Below are positions 43,323 through 51,880 of a stretch of 64,000 bases of DNA, piece by piece. This DNA is from a candidate division KSB1 bacterium (GTDB lineage: Bacteria > Zhuqueibacterota > Zhuqueibacteria > Zhuqueibacterales > Zhuqueibacteraceae). Each line of letters begins with the position of its first letter. Within the stretch, counting starts at the first letter, position 1. The position numbers and the translations under genes were made by a program. Location of the stretch: NCBI GenBank assembly GCA_034506255.1, contig JAPDPX010000001.1, positions 809,567-873,566 of the forward strand. Reading direction: 5' to 3'. Below the pieces are notes generated by a model. It did no database searches. It was not told the origin of the DNA and worked only from the letters and a program-made list of their open reading frames with translations.

Positions 43323-45179
43323 ATGTCATCATCCTGCTGGCTGCAACGCTGGCCGCTCATTTTATTGTTGCTTTTCGGCCCGGTGGGACTGTTCTCACAG
43401 CCGGTCCCTGTGTTAAGCGAGGGTTTTCCGATTCTGCTCGAATCAGGAAAATACACCTCGCCTCGTGCCGGCCCGAATCTGGCGGATCTCAACCGCGACG
43501 GCAAGTTGGAGATTCTGGTGTCGAGCGGCCGCAGGGTCTACGCGTTTCAAAGCAACGGCACTCTCCTGCCGGGCTGGCCGCAAACCACAACGCATGAAAC
43601 CAGAGAACCTCCTGCCATTGGCGATTTGGATAATGATGGCAACTTGGAAGTTGTAACGGTTGACTATTCGTACGACGTTGATTCGGCGCACACCCATGAA
43701 AGTTTCCTGTACGCCTGGACTCATGACGGCAACCTTCTTCCCAATTTCCCGATGGCATTGCAGGATGTTTTCGACCCACTCACGCTTTATGATCTGGACA
43801 ACGATGGTGACTTGGAAATAATTGGCAACTTCAACACCAGGGTCTATGTCTTTCATCATGATGGCACCGTTGCCAACGGTTGGCCGCAGGACATCGCGCC
43901 TTTTTACCCGATTGCAAAAGCGGCAATTGGGGACATTGATGCCGATGGTCAAGCCGAAATTGTATTACCCGGGCAATATGCGGCCGATCACTTCGAGGAT
44001 TACCTTGGCCGGTTGTATGTTTGGCGGCGCAATGGCGAGCCGCTGGCAGGCTGGCCGTTAACGCTGCCTGAGAATTATACTTTTGCAGCCGGAAGTGATG
44101 CCGTGCTGGCTGATGTTGATCTGAATGGTACGCTGGAGATCGCAGTGGGAACATTCAAATTCATCCCTCCCATTGCCAGAGGCTTTGCTGCCCTCTATCG
44201 CCATGATGGCAACCTGATGCCCGGTTGGCCGCATTTTACCGTCGCAGCGGATTCTCTCAATGGCTTTCTGTCAGGGCCAGCAGCCGGCGACCTCGACAAC
44301 GATGGTTTCCCGGATTTAGTCTTCGGGGATGCGTTCGATCACATTGCCGCCTGGAAAAACGATGGCAGCACGGTTGACGGCTGGCCCGTCTTTCTTGGTG
44401 AAGTTGACCCTACTTTGGTTTTTCGAGGCTTCTATGCCAATCCCAGCATTGGAGACATTGATGGGGACAAGCATTTTGAGATACTGATGAGCAACAATCA
44501 GGGTAACTTGGAGAACGGCGTCGTGTATGGTCACATTTACGCTTTCAATCACGATGGCACTCACCTGCCCTGGTCGCCTCTTCATCCGCGACAGAGTGTG
44601 TTCAACAATCCTGTAGCCATGGCGGATTTGGATTCTGACGGCTTGCTGGAATTGGTTGCCGTGTCGAGCGGCAGAAATAGAATTGACGGCCCCAAAGAAA
44701 CCTGGCTCACCGTCTGGCAAATCCCCGGCGTGCCTTATGTCAAAGAGCGTTTCCCCTGGCCGATGTACGGCCATGACCGCTGGCATACTTCGCAATACGG
44801 CTTCGAGCCGCCGGACGAGCCTACGGTGCGAGTTGAAGACAGAAACCAATCTGGCGCGCTGCCAATGGAGTTTGCACTCGAACAAAACCATCCCAATCCC
44901 TTTGTTCTCACCGCCAAGGCTGCTGGCGCATTCACTGAAATCCGCTTTGCGCTGCCCCAAGCCGCGCAGGTGCAGATTCGCCTCTTCGATATCCTGGGAG
45001 CGGAAGTCAAAACCTGGGCAATGATGAAGCCTGCCGGCGTGCATCAATTCCGTTGGAACGGTAGAGACAACCGCGGCCAGCCCCTGCCCAGCGGAGTCTA
45101 TTTCTACCGCTTGGAAGCAGCTTCTGCAGTGACCAGTATTTCTCTCACCAAAAAGCTGCTGCTGATGCGGCAGAGGTAG
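43323..45179 (+). CDS. Secreted FG-GAP/VCBS-repeat protein with type A sorting domain
   Basis: A 618-residue exported protein with signal peptide WPLILLLLFGPVGLFSQP. The body is a seven-bladed propeller of FG-GAP/VCBS repeats: the pattern DLNRDGKLEI, DLDNDGNLEVV, DLDNDGDLEI, DIDADGQAEIV, DVDLNGTLEIA, DLDNDGFPDLV, DIDGDKHFEIL and DLDSDGLLELV recurs every 55-60 residues, each with calcium-type D-x-D-x-DG loops. The last 90 residues form a FlgD-like sorting domain (LEQNHPNPFVLTAKA, HQFRWNGRDNRGQPLPSGVY). It is likely displayed on the surface or released by a type IX-like route; ligand unknown. ATG 43323 has GGAGGAG at 5 nt. Some tryptophans follow each blade (LLPGWP, LMPGWP), a common feature of this repeat type. 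Confidence 0.88.
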   Translation: MSSSCWLQRWPLILLLLFGPVGLFSQPVPVLSEGFPILLESGKYTSPRAGPNLADLNRDGKLEILVSSGRRVYAFQSNGTLLPGWPQTTTHETREPPAIGDLDNDGNLEVVTVDYSYDVDSAHTHESFLYAWTHDGNLLPNFPMALQDVFDPLTLYDLDNDGDLEIIGNFNTRVYVFHHDGTVANGWPQDIAPFYPIAKAAIGDIDADGQAEIVLPGQYAADHFEDYLGRLYVWRRNGEPLAGWPLTLPENYTFAAGSDAVLADVDLNGTLEIAVGTFKFIPPIARGFAALYRHDGNLMPGWPHFTVAADSLNGFLSGPAAGDLDNDGFPDLVFGDAFDHIAAWKNDGSTVDGWPVFLGEVDPTLVFRGFYANPSIGDIDGDKHFEILMSNNQGNLENGVVYGHIYAFNHDGTHLPWSPLHPRQSVFNNPVAMADLDSDGLLELVAVSSGRNRIDGPKETWLTVWQIPGVPYVKERFPWPMYGHDRWHTSQYGFEPPDEPTVRVEDRNQSGALPMEFALEQNHPNPFVLTAKAAGAFTEIRFALPQAAQVQIRLFDILGAEVKTWAMMKPAGVHQFRWNGRDNRGQPLPSGVYFYRLEAASAVTSISLTKKLLLMRQR

Positions 45180-45602
45180 AACTGCTTGGGGTTAGAATCT
45201 GATGATGTGGCAGTTCACCGCCCGCCGTCATCCCGCAGGGACCTTGTGAAGACTCAAGCACAGCGCCCAATAATTTGGCAATTAACAGCCCGCACGAGCC
45301 AAAACCGAAAAGAGAAGGCCTCACGCCAAGACGCCAAGACGCAAAGAATGCTCAAAGCTCTTCTTTGCCGAACCTTTGCGGCTTTGCGCCTGCGCGTGAA
45401 TTGCTTTGCTTTTTGTACTGAGGGCGACAGCCCGCACGAGATCTGTCAAGCGGTTTCAGGTTGGCCCGCGTGGCCGCGCCGAGGCCTGCGATGAACTCCC
45501 TCCTCAAAAACCTCCAGTTGGCCCCGCCACCCGGCACAACCCGGCCGTGAAACAAATTTTTTCCCCACCGGCGTATATTCTGCCAAAAACTGGAAAAGCA
45601 GA
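45180..45602. other. Gap before the Lrp-like gene
   Basis: 423 nt without a supportable gene. It contains the inverted repeat at 45321-45399. No promoter with both boxes was identified. Confidence 0.5.
45321..45399. repeat. Imperfect inverted repeat element
   Basis: Left arm 45321-45346 (starts TCACGCCAAGACGCC) and right arm 45374-45399 are inverse complements at 21 of 26 positions with a 27-nt loop. The left arm holds GCCAAGAC twice in tandem. The CGCCAAGACGCAAAG type of sequence recalls dispersed intergenic repeats found in several bacteria. Confidence 0.6.
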
Positions 45603-46065
45603 ATGATCGACGAACTTGATGTGAAAATTCTGAACATTCTTCAGAAAAACGCACGAATTCCGAATGCTGAAATCGCGCCAAGTCGCGCTGGCCTCCTCCG
45701 CCGTGCTGGAGCGCATCCGCAAACTGGAGGAGCGCGGTGTCATCGCTGGCTACGAAGTGCGCCTCGATGCCGCGGCACCTGGGTTCGGTCTGACCGCCTT
45801 CGTTTTTGTCAAAACCGAGGAGAGCCTCGGCGGAAGCACGACCACCCGGCAAATCGCCAAACTGGCTGAGGTGCAGGAGATTCACAATGTCGCCGGGGAA
45901 GACTGCTATCTTCTCAAAGTGCGGGTGCAGGGCATCCGGCATTTGATGGAATTCATGCGGGAAAAACTGGGCCGCATCAAGTCCGTTTGCTCCACGCGCA
46001 CCACCATCGTATTGGAAACGGTCAAGGAGTGCCGCACGCTTCCTCTTCCCGAAACAAACGGGTAA
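45603..46065 (+). pseudogene. Lrp/AsnC-family regulator, frameshifted
   Basis: Two overlapping frames together make one normal Lrp/AsnC protein of about 154 residues. The first, from ATG 45603, gives MIDELDVKILNILQKNARIP with NAEIA, the start of the HTH. The second continues as RQVALASSAVLERIRKLEER, GVIAGYEVRLD and the RAM effector domain with VGxTxxxTxI-like CSTRTTIVLETVKE. The frame changes within AATCGCGCCAAGTCGC near 45672-45680; two bases (GC) appear lost. Either the gene is broken or the assembly has an error. A start at ATG 45664 would produce a protein without the complete HTH. The EamA transporter gene that follows is also frameshifted, and Lrp regulators often adjoin such exporters. 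Confidence 0.72.
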
Positions 46066-46173
46066 AGGTTTCTCCGCTTTTCCAAGAGCGAGTCCGCCGA
46101 AGCCCTCTCGATCTGCCCGGCCAGTTTTGCTGTGCTTCAACCACCAAACCGCAAGGGACTTCTTGCAACCACT

Positions 46174-47177
46174 ATGAACCAGCACACCCAGTTCAAACTG
46201 TTTGCCGCCTTTGCCGCCATCTACTTCATTTGGGGTTCGACTTACTTGGCGATCAAGTATGCGCTGACCGCCTCCCTCCCTTCCTGATGATGGGAACGCG
46301 CTCGCTGGCCGCCGGCTTCATCCTTTGCCTGTGGAGCCGTGCGCGCGGAGCAGGAAGAGTCAAAAGAGAAAACCTCCTGCCCCTCCTAATGATCGCAATC
46401 TTGTTCTTTCTGGTGGGTCACGGTTTGCTGGCGTGGGGACAGCAGCGAATCGTCTCCGGTTCCGCAGCGTTGCTGGTGGCTTCCGAGCCGTTGTGGATCG
46501 CGTTGATCGAGGCGTTTCTCGTGCGCGAAGACAAAGCGAACCTTCGCACGATCATCGGGATGGCGTGCGGCCTCTCCGGCCTCGGCTTGCTCTTGGCGCC
46601 CGGACAACACTTCAGCACGGCGCACTTGGATTTGGGCGGCGCATTCACGATTCTCGCCGGCACACTCTCCTGGTCGATCGGTGCGGTCTATTCCCGGGTG
46701 GCCAAACTCCCCAGCGCGCCGGCGCTGGTGGCCGGGCTGCAACTTATGGTCGGCGGATTCCTGCTCATCATCACCGGCCTGCTCATGGGTGAAGGCAGCC
46801 GGCTGCAAATCGCGGCGCTTTCCCTGCGGCCTCTCCTGAGCTGGGTGTATCTCGTCGTCTTCGGCTCGGTCGTTGCCCTCACTGCCTATGTTTGGTTGCT
46901 GCGCGTCACTTCGGCAACGCGGGTGGCAACGCACACTTACGTCAATCCGGTAATCGCGGTGTTTCTCGGCTGGGCGCTGGCGGGCGAGCCGGTGTTCATG
47001 CAGACCTTCGCGGCGACGATCGTGATCGTTCTCTCGGTTTCTCTGGTGCTGGGACAAAATCGCGAGAGGCGCAACAGCAGCTTGCCGATCGCCAGCAAAA
47101 CCAGAGTGGTTTCATCATCAAACGCAATGGGGCCGTGGCCGCTCCCGGCCGCAGCGCCAAAGCCGGAATCCAACTGA
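46174..47177 (+). pseudogene. EamA/DMT-family transporter, frameshifted
   Basis: From ATG 46174 the frame reads the typical RhaT/EamA first helix (FAAFAAIYFIWGSTYLAIKY) and then stops at TGA 46285. The next frame resumes at LPPFLMMGTRSLAAGFILCL (46272) and runs through nine helices to 47177, including VGHGLLAWGQQRIVSGSAAL, LAGTLSWSIGAVYSR and THTYVNPVIAVFLGWALAGE. The join needs one base inserted near 46270, in the run ACCGCCTCCCTCCC. So the gene lacks one base in its second helix region. If intact it would export amino acids or metabolites. Together with the frameshifted Lrp regulator immediately upstream it forms a likely regulator-exporter pair that has decayed, unless both are sequence errors. 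Confidence 0.75.
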
Positions 47178-47235
47178 AGGTGCGGCGTTTGAGCCAAGCC
47201 CCGCGGCGCCGCAACGCGATCTTCCCACCCGCAAA

Positions 47236-47276
47236 AAAAATCCCGCAGCCCCCGCAAAGGGTGGCGCGGGATTTTT
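47236..47276. terminator. Bidirectional intrinsic terminator
   Basis: AAAAATCCCGC (47236-47246) and GCGGGATTTTT (47266-47276) form an 11-bp stem with 19-nt loop, with A- and T-runs on either side. It lies between the convergent EamA gene and the DUF4623 gene and can serve both strands. Confidence 0.85.
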
Positions 47277-47301
47277 GGTTACAGCTCTGCTGCACCTGAG
47301 G

Positions 47302-50300
47302 CTACTTGGTGAGCACCATCTTGTTGGTCTTCACGAAGTCCGGCGTTTCCAGCTTGTACAGGTAGATGCCGGAGCTGACGCGCTGGCCCTTGCGATCAAC
47401 CCCGTCCCATCTCACCGAATGCGTGCCTGCCACCTGCGCGCCGTCAAACAGCGTCGCGACGAGCTGGCCGGCGAGATTGTAGATGCTCAGCTTCACCCGC
47501 GTATTCTTCGGGATGCCGTAGCGAATCTCGGTTTCGGGATTGAACGGATTCGGGTAATTCTGTTCCAGCACATAGCTCAACGGCGCCTGGTTGGGACGGT
47601 CTTTGACCGCCGTCGGCCGGCGATTGTCAAAGTCCCAGGCATCATAATAAGCCGGGTTGATGCTGCCGAACTGGGTGTAGATGGTGAAGGTCGGGCCGCT
47701 GTCATCGATGTTGGCGACATGGTTGTTGCCGAAGCCGCCCTTGCCGCCTTCATTATCGCCGCCCTGGATGCCGAATTTGTACACTTGACCGACCTGGCCC
47801 TTGGTGCCGATGCCAAAGCTGTCGGGCGAAGCCAGCACCTGACGCGTGAAGATGGAATCGCCCGCCACCCGGTCACCATGGGTGCCATCGTCGTACATCT
47901 TCTTGTCGAGGTTGTTTTGCAGACCCAAGCCCCAGTCACCGCCGGGGTTGCTCCAGCCGCCGACCGCCGGGCCATTCATCCACACACCGGCCGCCAGAAT
48001 ATTCGTGTTCTTGGTGATGTGGAAATCGCCTTGAATGTCGAACAACGTGTCACCCTTCATCACCTGATAGATCGCCGGCCGGAGGTCGACTTCCCAGGTC
48101 ACCAGCACATTGCGCGCCAGCCGCGATTGATTGGGGAAGGTGGGCTGGCGGCGTGCCGACACTTCGCTGGCTTCGGTGTCATCCACCTGGAAGCTGGCAC
48201 CGCTCACGGTGATACGGCGGCGCTCCGCACGTGACGCGGGACTGCCGGTGAAGTTGAAGTCATAGTAATTCTCACGCACCTCGATGCCGTTCTTGGTGAC
48301 GTAATATTGATAATCCAAATCCTTGCCGATCGTGCTCACCAGATTGAGCTGGCCCTGGTAGATGTTGGTGAAACCCTGCCGCGCCAGTTTCACCCGCTCG
48401 ACCGTATTAGCCGTGGCAAAGTAACCGGCCACCACTTCGATGGTATCACCATGCGCGAAACCGCGCTCGCGGATGGCCTTGGTCACATCGGTGCGGAAGG
48501 TCACGGTGACGGCATCTCTGTTGTTGGAGGGCAACGGCGCAATGTCACCGAGCCACTTCCAGTAGAGGGTGGTGTCCGGGGTCGTGGCCTTCAACGACAG
48601 TTGACGATTGCCACCGAAACCTCCGAGCTGGTTTTCCCACAGCACGACATTGTCGGTGCCCTTCTCCAGCACAACGAATTGATAGGGCACATCGGCCGCA
48701 GCTTTCGGGAACTGCACCACGCCGCTCCAGAAATTCGCCGCCGGATAATTCAACTGGCCGGCATTCTGCGTGTCCTGTTCCGGCGTCAGCTTGAAGCTGG
48801 TGCCCCAGTCCAGCGGGGCGACCCCGCCGCGGATGCCGATTTCGCGGGTGGCGGGATTCCAGTCCTGATAACCGGCGACGTTCACGCGGAACAGCACGTC
48901 AACCTTGCCGGTGTCGGTGAAGGGAGTGTAGAATTGATCGCGGCCATTGACGGTGTTGTAAAACAGCAACGGCAGCGTTTCATCGGCGTTGCCCACCGTC
49001 CATTCACGGTTGCCGGAGCCGGTGCCCAGGTTGGCTTCCCAGCCACTGTTGCCGTCGTTCTCGGAATCGGCAAAAATCTTGAAGCGCAACTGGGTGCCGG
49101 ATTCGAATTCCAGCGTCGTGGTCCAATAGTCACCCGCGACGTGCGTCAGCTTGCCGCCGGTGGCATTGTCCCAGGTCAGGGGTGCTTCGTTGCCACGGAT
49201 TTGAATGTTGGCGCGACTGGTGATGGTGTCGGGCACAGTGGCGGTATTCACCACGAAGGTCACTTTCACCCTGGCGGCCACCGAGGTCTTGTTGTTGAAA
49301 TAGACCTTGTCCAACACCTGCCCGCCGGCGGCAAGCGTGAATTTGCGGTTGTCGATATTCTCCCAGTTGCCGCTTTGCGTGGAGCTGTCGCCGCGTGCCG
49401 CCAGGTTTTCAATGACGTACTTGTACTCGAACTCTGTCCCGGCAGCGCTGGCGGGAAAGCCGATGGTCAGCGTGTAGACATCCGGATTAGCCGCGCTGGC
49501 AAAGGCTTCGAAACGATTACCCTTCCATTCCTGCAGACCGGGATTGGCTTCATCGATGAAATTGCCACGCAGAACGACGATCTGGGAATCCGGTTTGAAG
49601 GTGCCCAACTGCTTTTGCACGCTCATGTCGATTTGGAAGGTCACCGGCACACGCGTGAGCGCCTCGGCCAGGCTGTAAGATCCGATGACGTTGTTGGTCA
49701 GCAGCACGATCAAAGCGTTGCGCACCGGATCATACGCGAAGGCACCCGTGCCGTTGAGATTGGCATTGGTGCCGACAATCGCCGTTTCTCCTACGGCAAA
49801 CGCACGCTCCGGGCCATTGGTGACGTTGATCAACCGGCTCCATTTCGGCAACCCGGCCGAGATGTTCTCATTGACCGCGATGAATTCAGAAGTGGTCTTG
49901 AAATATTTCAGGCCGCAAGATTGAAAACCGGCGACCGCTTCCGCCACGCCGCCAAGCAGCGTGCCGTTTTGATCAAAGAGCGCCGGCCGCACGGCATAGG
50001 CATTGCCCCAGAGGTTGCCCGCCGGTGCGGTGACATCAATGCCGAGACGCGCACGCGAGCCAACCCGAATGGTATCGTTGACCACGTAGGTCACACCATC
50101 GCCGCTGGTGAGCAGGCCGGCGTACAGCGTGTTGCCACCGCCCGCTGCGTAGATTTCGGTATTGGCGCCGCTGCCGACCACGGCAAAGGCGTCACCATAG
50201 CGATGCGGGTTGGTGGGAAACAGCCCGTCAAATGCCACCGTCGGTTGTGCCGTCTCATTGGCCCAGCGATAGACCTTGAAGTTGCTGGACGTGCTCACGC

Positions 50301-50628
50301 TGAGATTACAGGCATAAATGACACCATTCTCATCCACATCGATAAGGTTGATGGGGAAGGTGCCACCGCCAACATTGGTCAGGTCCATCGTCCCCAGGCT
50401 GTCGCCATTGGCGGCATTGAGAATGACCACGCGCGGCGCACCCGTTCGAGAGACCACCAGCACATGATCCGTGGTCGGATTGTAAGCCAGGCCGCGGGTG
50501 TTGTTGTCCACCTTGAACCACGAGACGGCATCAGCCTTGATCTCCCAGTTGGGCGTCAGCTTCACCTGGGAGAAGGCTGTGCCTGCCAGCAGCAACAGCG
50601 ACAACATCCCTATACCTAGACGTCTCAT
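47302..50628 (-). CDS. Secreted DUF4623/CBM20-like glycan-binding protein with type A sorting domain
   Basis: A 1108-residue exported protein, signal peptide GIGMLSLLLLAGTAFSQ. Residues about 30-330 resemble the DUF4623 beta-propeller of Sus-type loci (NNTRGLAYNPTTDHVLVVSR, VVILNAANGDSLGTMDLTNV). Several starch-binding-like beta domains follow: VTFQIDMSVQKQLGTFKPDS, VTFVVNTATVPDTITSRANI with IQIRGNEAPLTWDN, VLFRVNVAGYQDWNPATREI and VTFRTDVTKAIRERGFAHGD, each with the CBM20-style RGN.APL.W and ..RFKI/YQFVV strands. The C-terminus is a FlgD-like sorting domain (LEQNYPNPFNPETEIRYGIP, VRWDGVDRKGQRVSSGIY). ATG 50628 has GGAGGT at 4-5 nt. Last gene of the TonB-receptor operon; it probably captures an alpha-glucan or similar polymer at the cell surface. 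Confidence 0.82.
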   Translation of the reverse strand: MRRLGIGMLSLLLLAGTAFSQVKLTPNWEIKADAVSWFKVDNNTRGLAYNPTTDHVLVVSRTGAPRVVILNAANGDSLGTMDLTNVGGGTFPINLIDVDENGVIYACNLSVSTSSNFKVYRWANETAQPTVAFDGLFPTNPHRYGDAFAVVGSGANTEIYAAGGGNTLYAGLLTSGDGVTYVVNDTIRVGSRARLGIDVTAPAGNLWGNAYAVRPALFDQNGTLLGGVAEAVAGFQSCGLKYFKTTSEFIAVNENISAGLPKWSRLINVTNGPERAFAVGETAIVGTNANLNGTGAFAYDPVRNALIVLLTNNVIGSYSLAEALTRVPVTFQIDMSVQKQLGTFKPDSQIVVLRGNFIDEANPGLQEWKGNRFEAFASAANPDVYTLTIGFPASAAGTEFEYKYVIENLAARGDSSTQSGNWENIDNRKFTLAAGGQVLDKVYFNNKTSVAARVKVTFVVNTATVPDTITSRANIQIRGNEAPLTWDNATGGKLTHVAGDYWTTTLEFESGTQLRFKIFADSENDGNSGWEANLGTGSGNREWTVGNADETLPLLFYNTVNGRDQFYTPFTDTGKVDVLFRVNVAGYQDWNPATREIGIRGGVAPLDWGTSFKLTPEQDTQNAGQLNYPAANFWSGVVQFPKAAADVPYQFVVLEKGTDNVVLWENQLGGFGGNRQLSLKATTPDTTLYWKWLGDIAPLPSNNRDAVTVTFRTDVTKAIRERGFAHGDTIEVVAGYFATANTVERVKLARQGFTNIYQGQLNLVSTIGKDLDYQYYVTKNGIEVRENYYDFNFTGSPASRAERRRITVSGASFQVDDTEASEVSARRQPTFPNQSRLARNVLVTWEVDLRPAIYQVMKGDTLFDIQGDFHITKNTNILAAGVWMNGPAVGGWSNPGGDWGLGLQNNLDKKMYDDGTHGDRVAGDSIFTRQVLASPDSFGIGTKGQVGQVYKFGIQGGDNEGGKGGFGNNHVANIDDSGPTFTIYTQFGSINPAYYDAWDFDNRRPTAVKDRPNQAPLSYVLEQNYPNPFNPETEIRYGIPKNTRVKLSIYNLAGQLVATLFDGAQVAGTHSVRWDGVDRKGQRVSSGIYLYKLETPDFVKTNKMVLTK

Positions 50629-50776
50629 ACTAACCTCCGCTTGAGTTTTGGGTGGTACGGCGTTGCGTTTGTTTACCCTATTGACCCGTTTTCGCGTCAT
50701 CCGTCATCCATCGACCTCCCTGAAGTTTGGTGAAGAAAATTGTCCGCCGGTGGCCGCGGCGCAGGCACGCCGGCTT

Positions 50777-51805
50777 TCAAAAGGCCAGGCCCAGGGAAAA
50801 CATCTTGACGTTGTCGAGCAGGCCGAAATCGGCATAGGCAAAGTCGAAGTTGAGCAGGCCGGCGGCGCCCATGTTATATTTCAATCCGGCGCCCAGTGTC
50901 ACTCCCTCCTCGCTGTCCTCGCGGAACAGCGATTTGTAGCCGCCGCGCAGCAGCAGCGTGTTGTACAGCTCCACTTCGGTGCCGAGGTTGAGCACACCGG
51001 TGTTGTCGCTCGGGCGCAGGGCATCGGCAGCGAGGGTGACACGGGTGTGCTGCTGCCGCAACACATCATATGCGAGCCCCACCCGGAAGAAGAGCGGCAG
51101 CGGCCAGCGCTCCGTACGCAGCTCGGAAACCAGCGTTTCATTGTTGCCGGAGTTGACCGGATCGATGTCGACGCGCTTGAGCAGGTCCTTTCCGGCAAAT
51201 TTCATATCGGCGCCGAAATTCGCAATGCTCATGCCCAGGCGCAGGTTGTTGAACCCGGTGATGAACAGCAGGCCGACGTCAAAGGCAAACGAACTGGCGG
51301 TTTCATTCCAGATCTTTTGCTGAATGTACTTGGCATTGCCGCCGATGGCGAAACGGTCGGTGAAGCGCCGCGCGTAGCTGGCGGCGATGGCGAGATCGCT
51401 CGCCGACCAGCGCGCCCCGGTGCCACTTTGATGGTATTCATCGACCACTTCCTCTTCGCCGTAATCCAGCAGGGTGACGCTCAAGCCCAGGGCATGGCCC
51501 TCCCCGACCTGCAAAACCAGGCCGGCCCAGTTGAAATCCGTGTCCACCAGCCATTGCGTGTGCGAAACCAGCAGTTGTGACTTCTCCAGCATGGCAATGC
51601 CGCCGGGATTCCAATACAGCGTGGTGACATCATTGCCCAGGGCCGCGAAGGCACCGCCCATCGCGGCGGCGCGCGGCCCGATCGCGATGCCAAGAAAGGG
51701 CGCACTCGCCGTTCCCACTTTCGCCTGCGCCCGCAGCTCACCCGGGTTCAGACTCAGGATGAGCACCGTCAGGCTCAGGGCCACGCTTTTCACTTTGCGG
51801 ATCAT
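50777..51805 (-). CDS. PorV/PorQ-family outer-membrane protein
   Basis: A 342-residue protein with signal peptide LSLTVLILSLNPGELRAQ and a beta-barrel pattern ending in a phenylalanine (FSLGLAF). The N-terminal signature SAPFLGIAIGPRAAAMGGAF and then DVTTLYWNPGGIAML is that of the PorV/PorQ (UPF0164) family, FadL-like barrels that work with type IX secretion to deliver cargo to the surface. Other conserved runs are AIAASYARRFTDRFAIGGNA, GMSIANFGADMKF and LLLRGGYKSLF. ATG 51805 is preferred over 51832 because GGGAG precedes it and the signal peptide follows directly. It sits between two secreted proteins with sorting domains, a natural cargo/shuttle arrangement. Confidence 0.85.
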   Translation of the reverse strand: MIRKVKSVALSLTVLILSLNPGELRAQAKVGTASAPFLGIAIGPRAAAMGGAFAALGNDVTTLYWNPGGIAMLEKSQLLVSHTQWLVDTDFNWAGLVLQVGEGHALGLSVTLLDYGEEEVVDEYHQSGTGARWSASDLAIAASYARRFTDRFAIGGNAKYIQQKIWNETASSFAFDVGLLFITGFNNLRLGMSIANFGADMKFAGKDLLKRVDIDPVNSGNNETLVSELRTERWPLPLFFRVGLAYDVLRQQHTRVTLAADALRPSDNTGVLNLGTEVELYNTLLLRGGYKSLFREDSEEGVTLGAGLKYNMGAAGLLNFDFAYADFGLLDNVKMFSLGLAF

Positions 51806-51880
51806 ATTCTCAGGCTCCCTGTTTGCAATCACGCAGTCCCGTAACGGGCTCAGTCGGGCGGCGTGAAATGGCCGCCGGCG

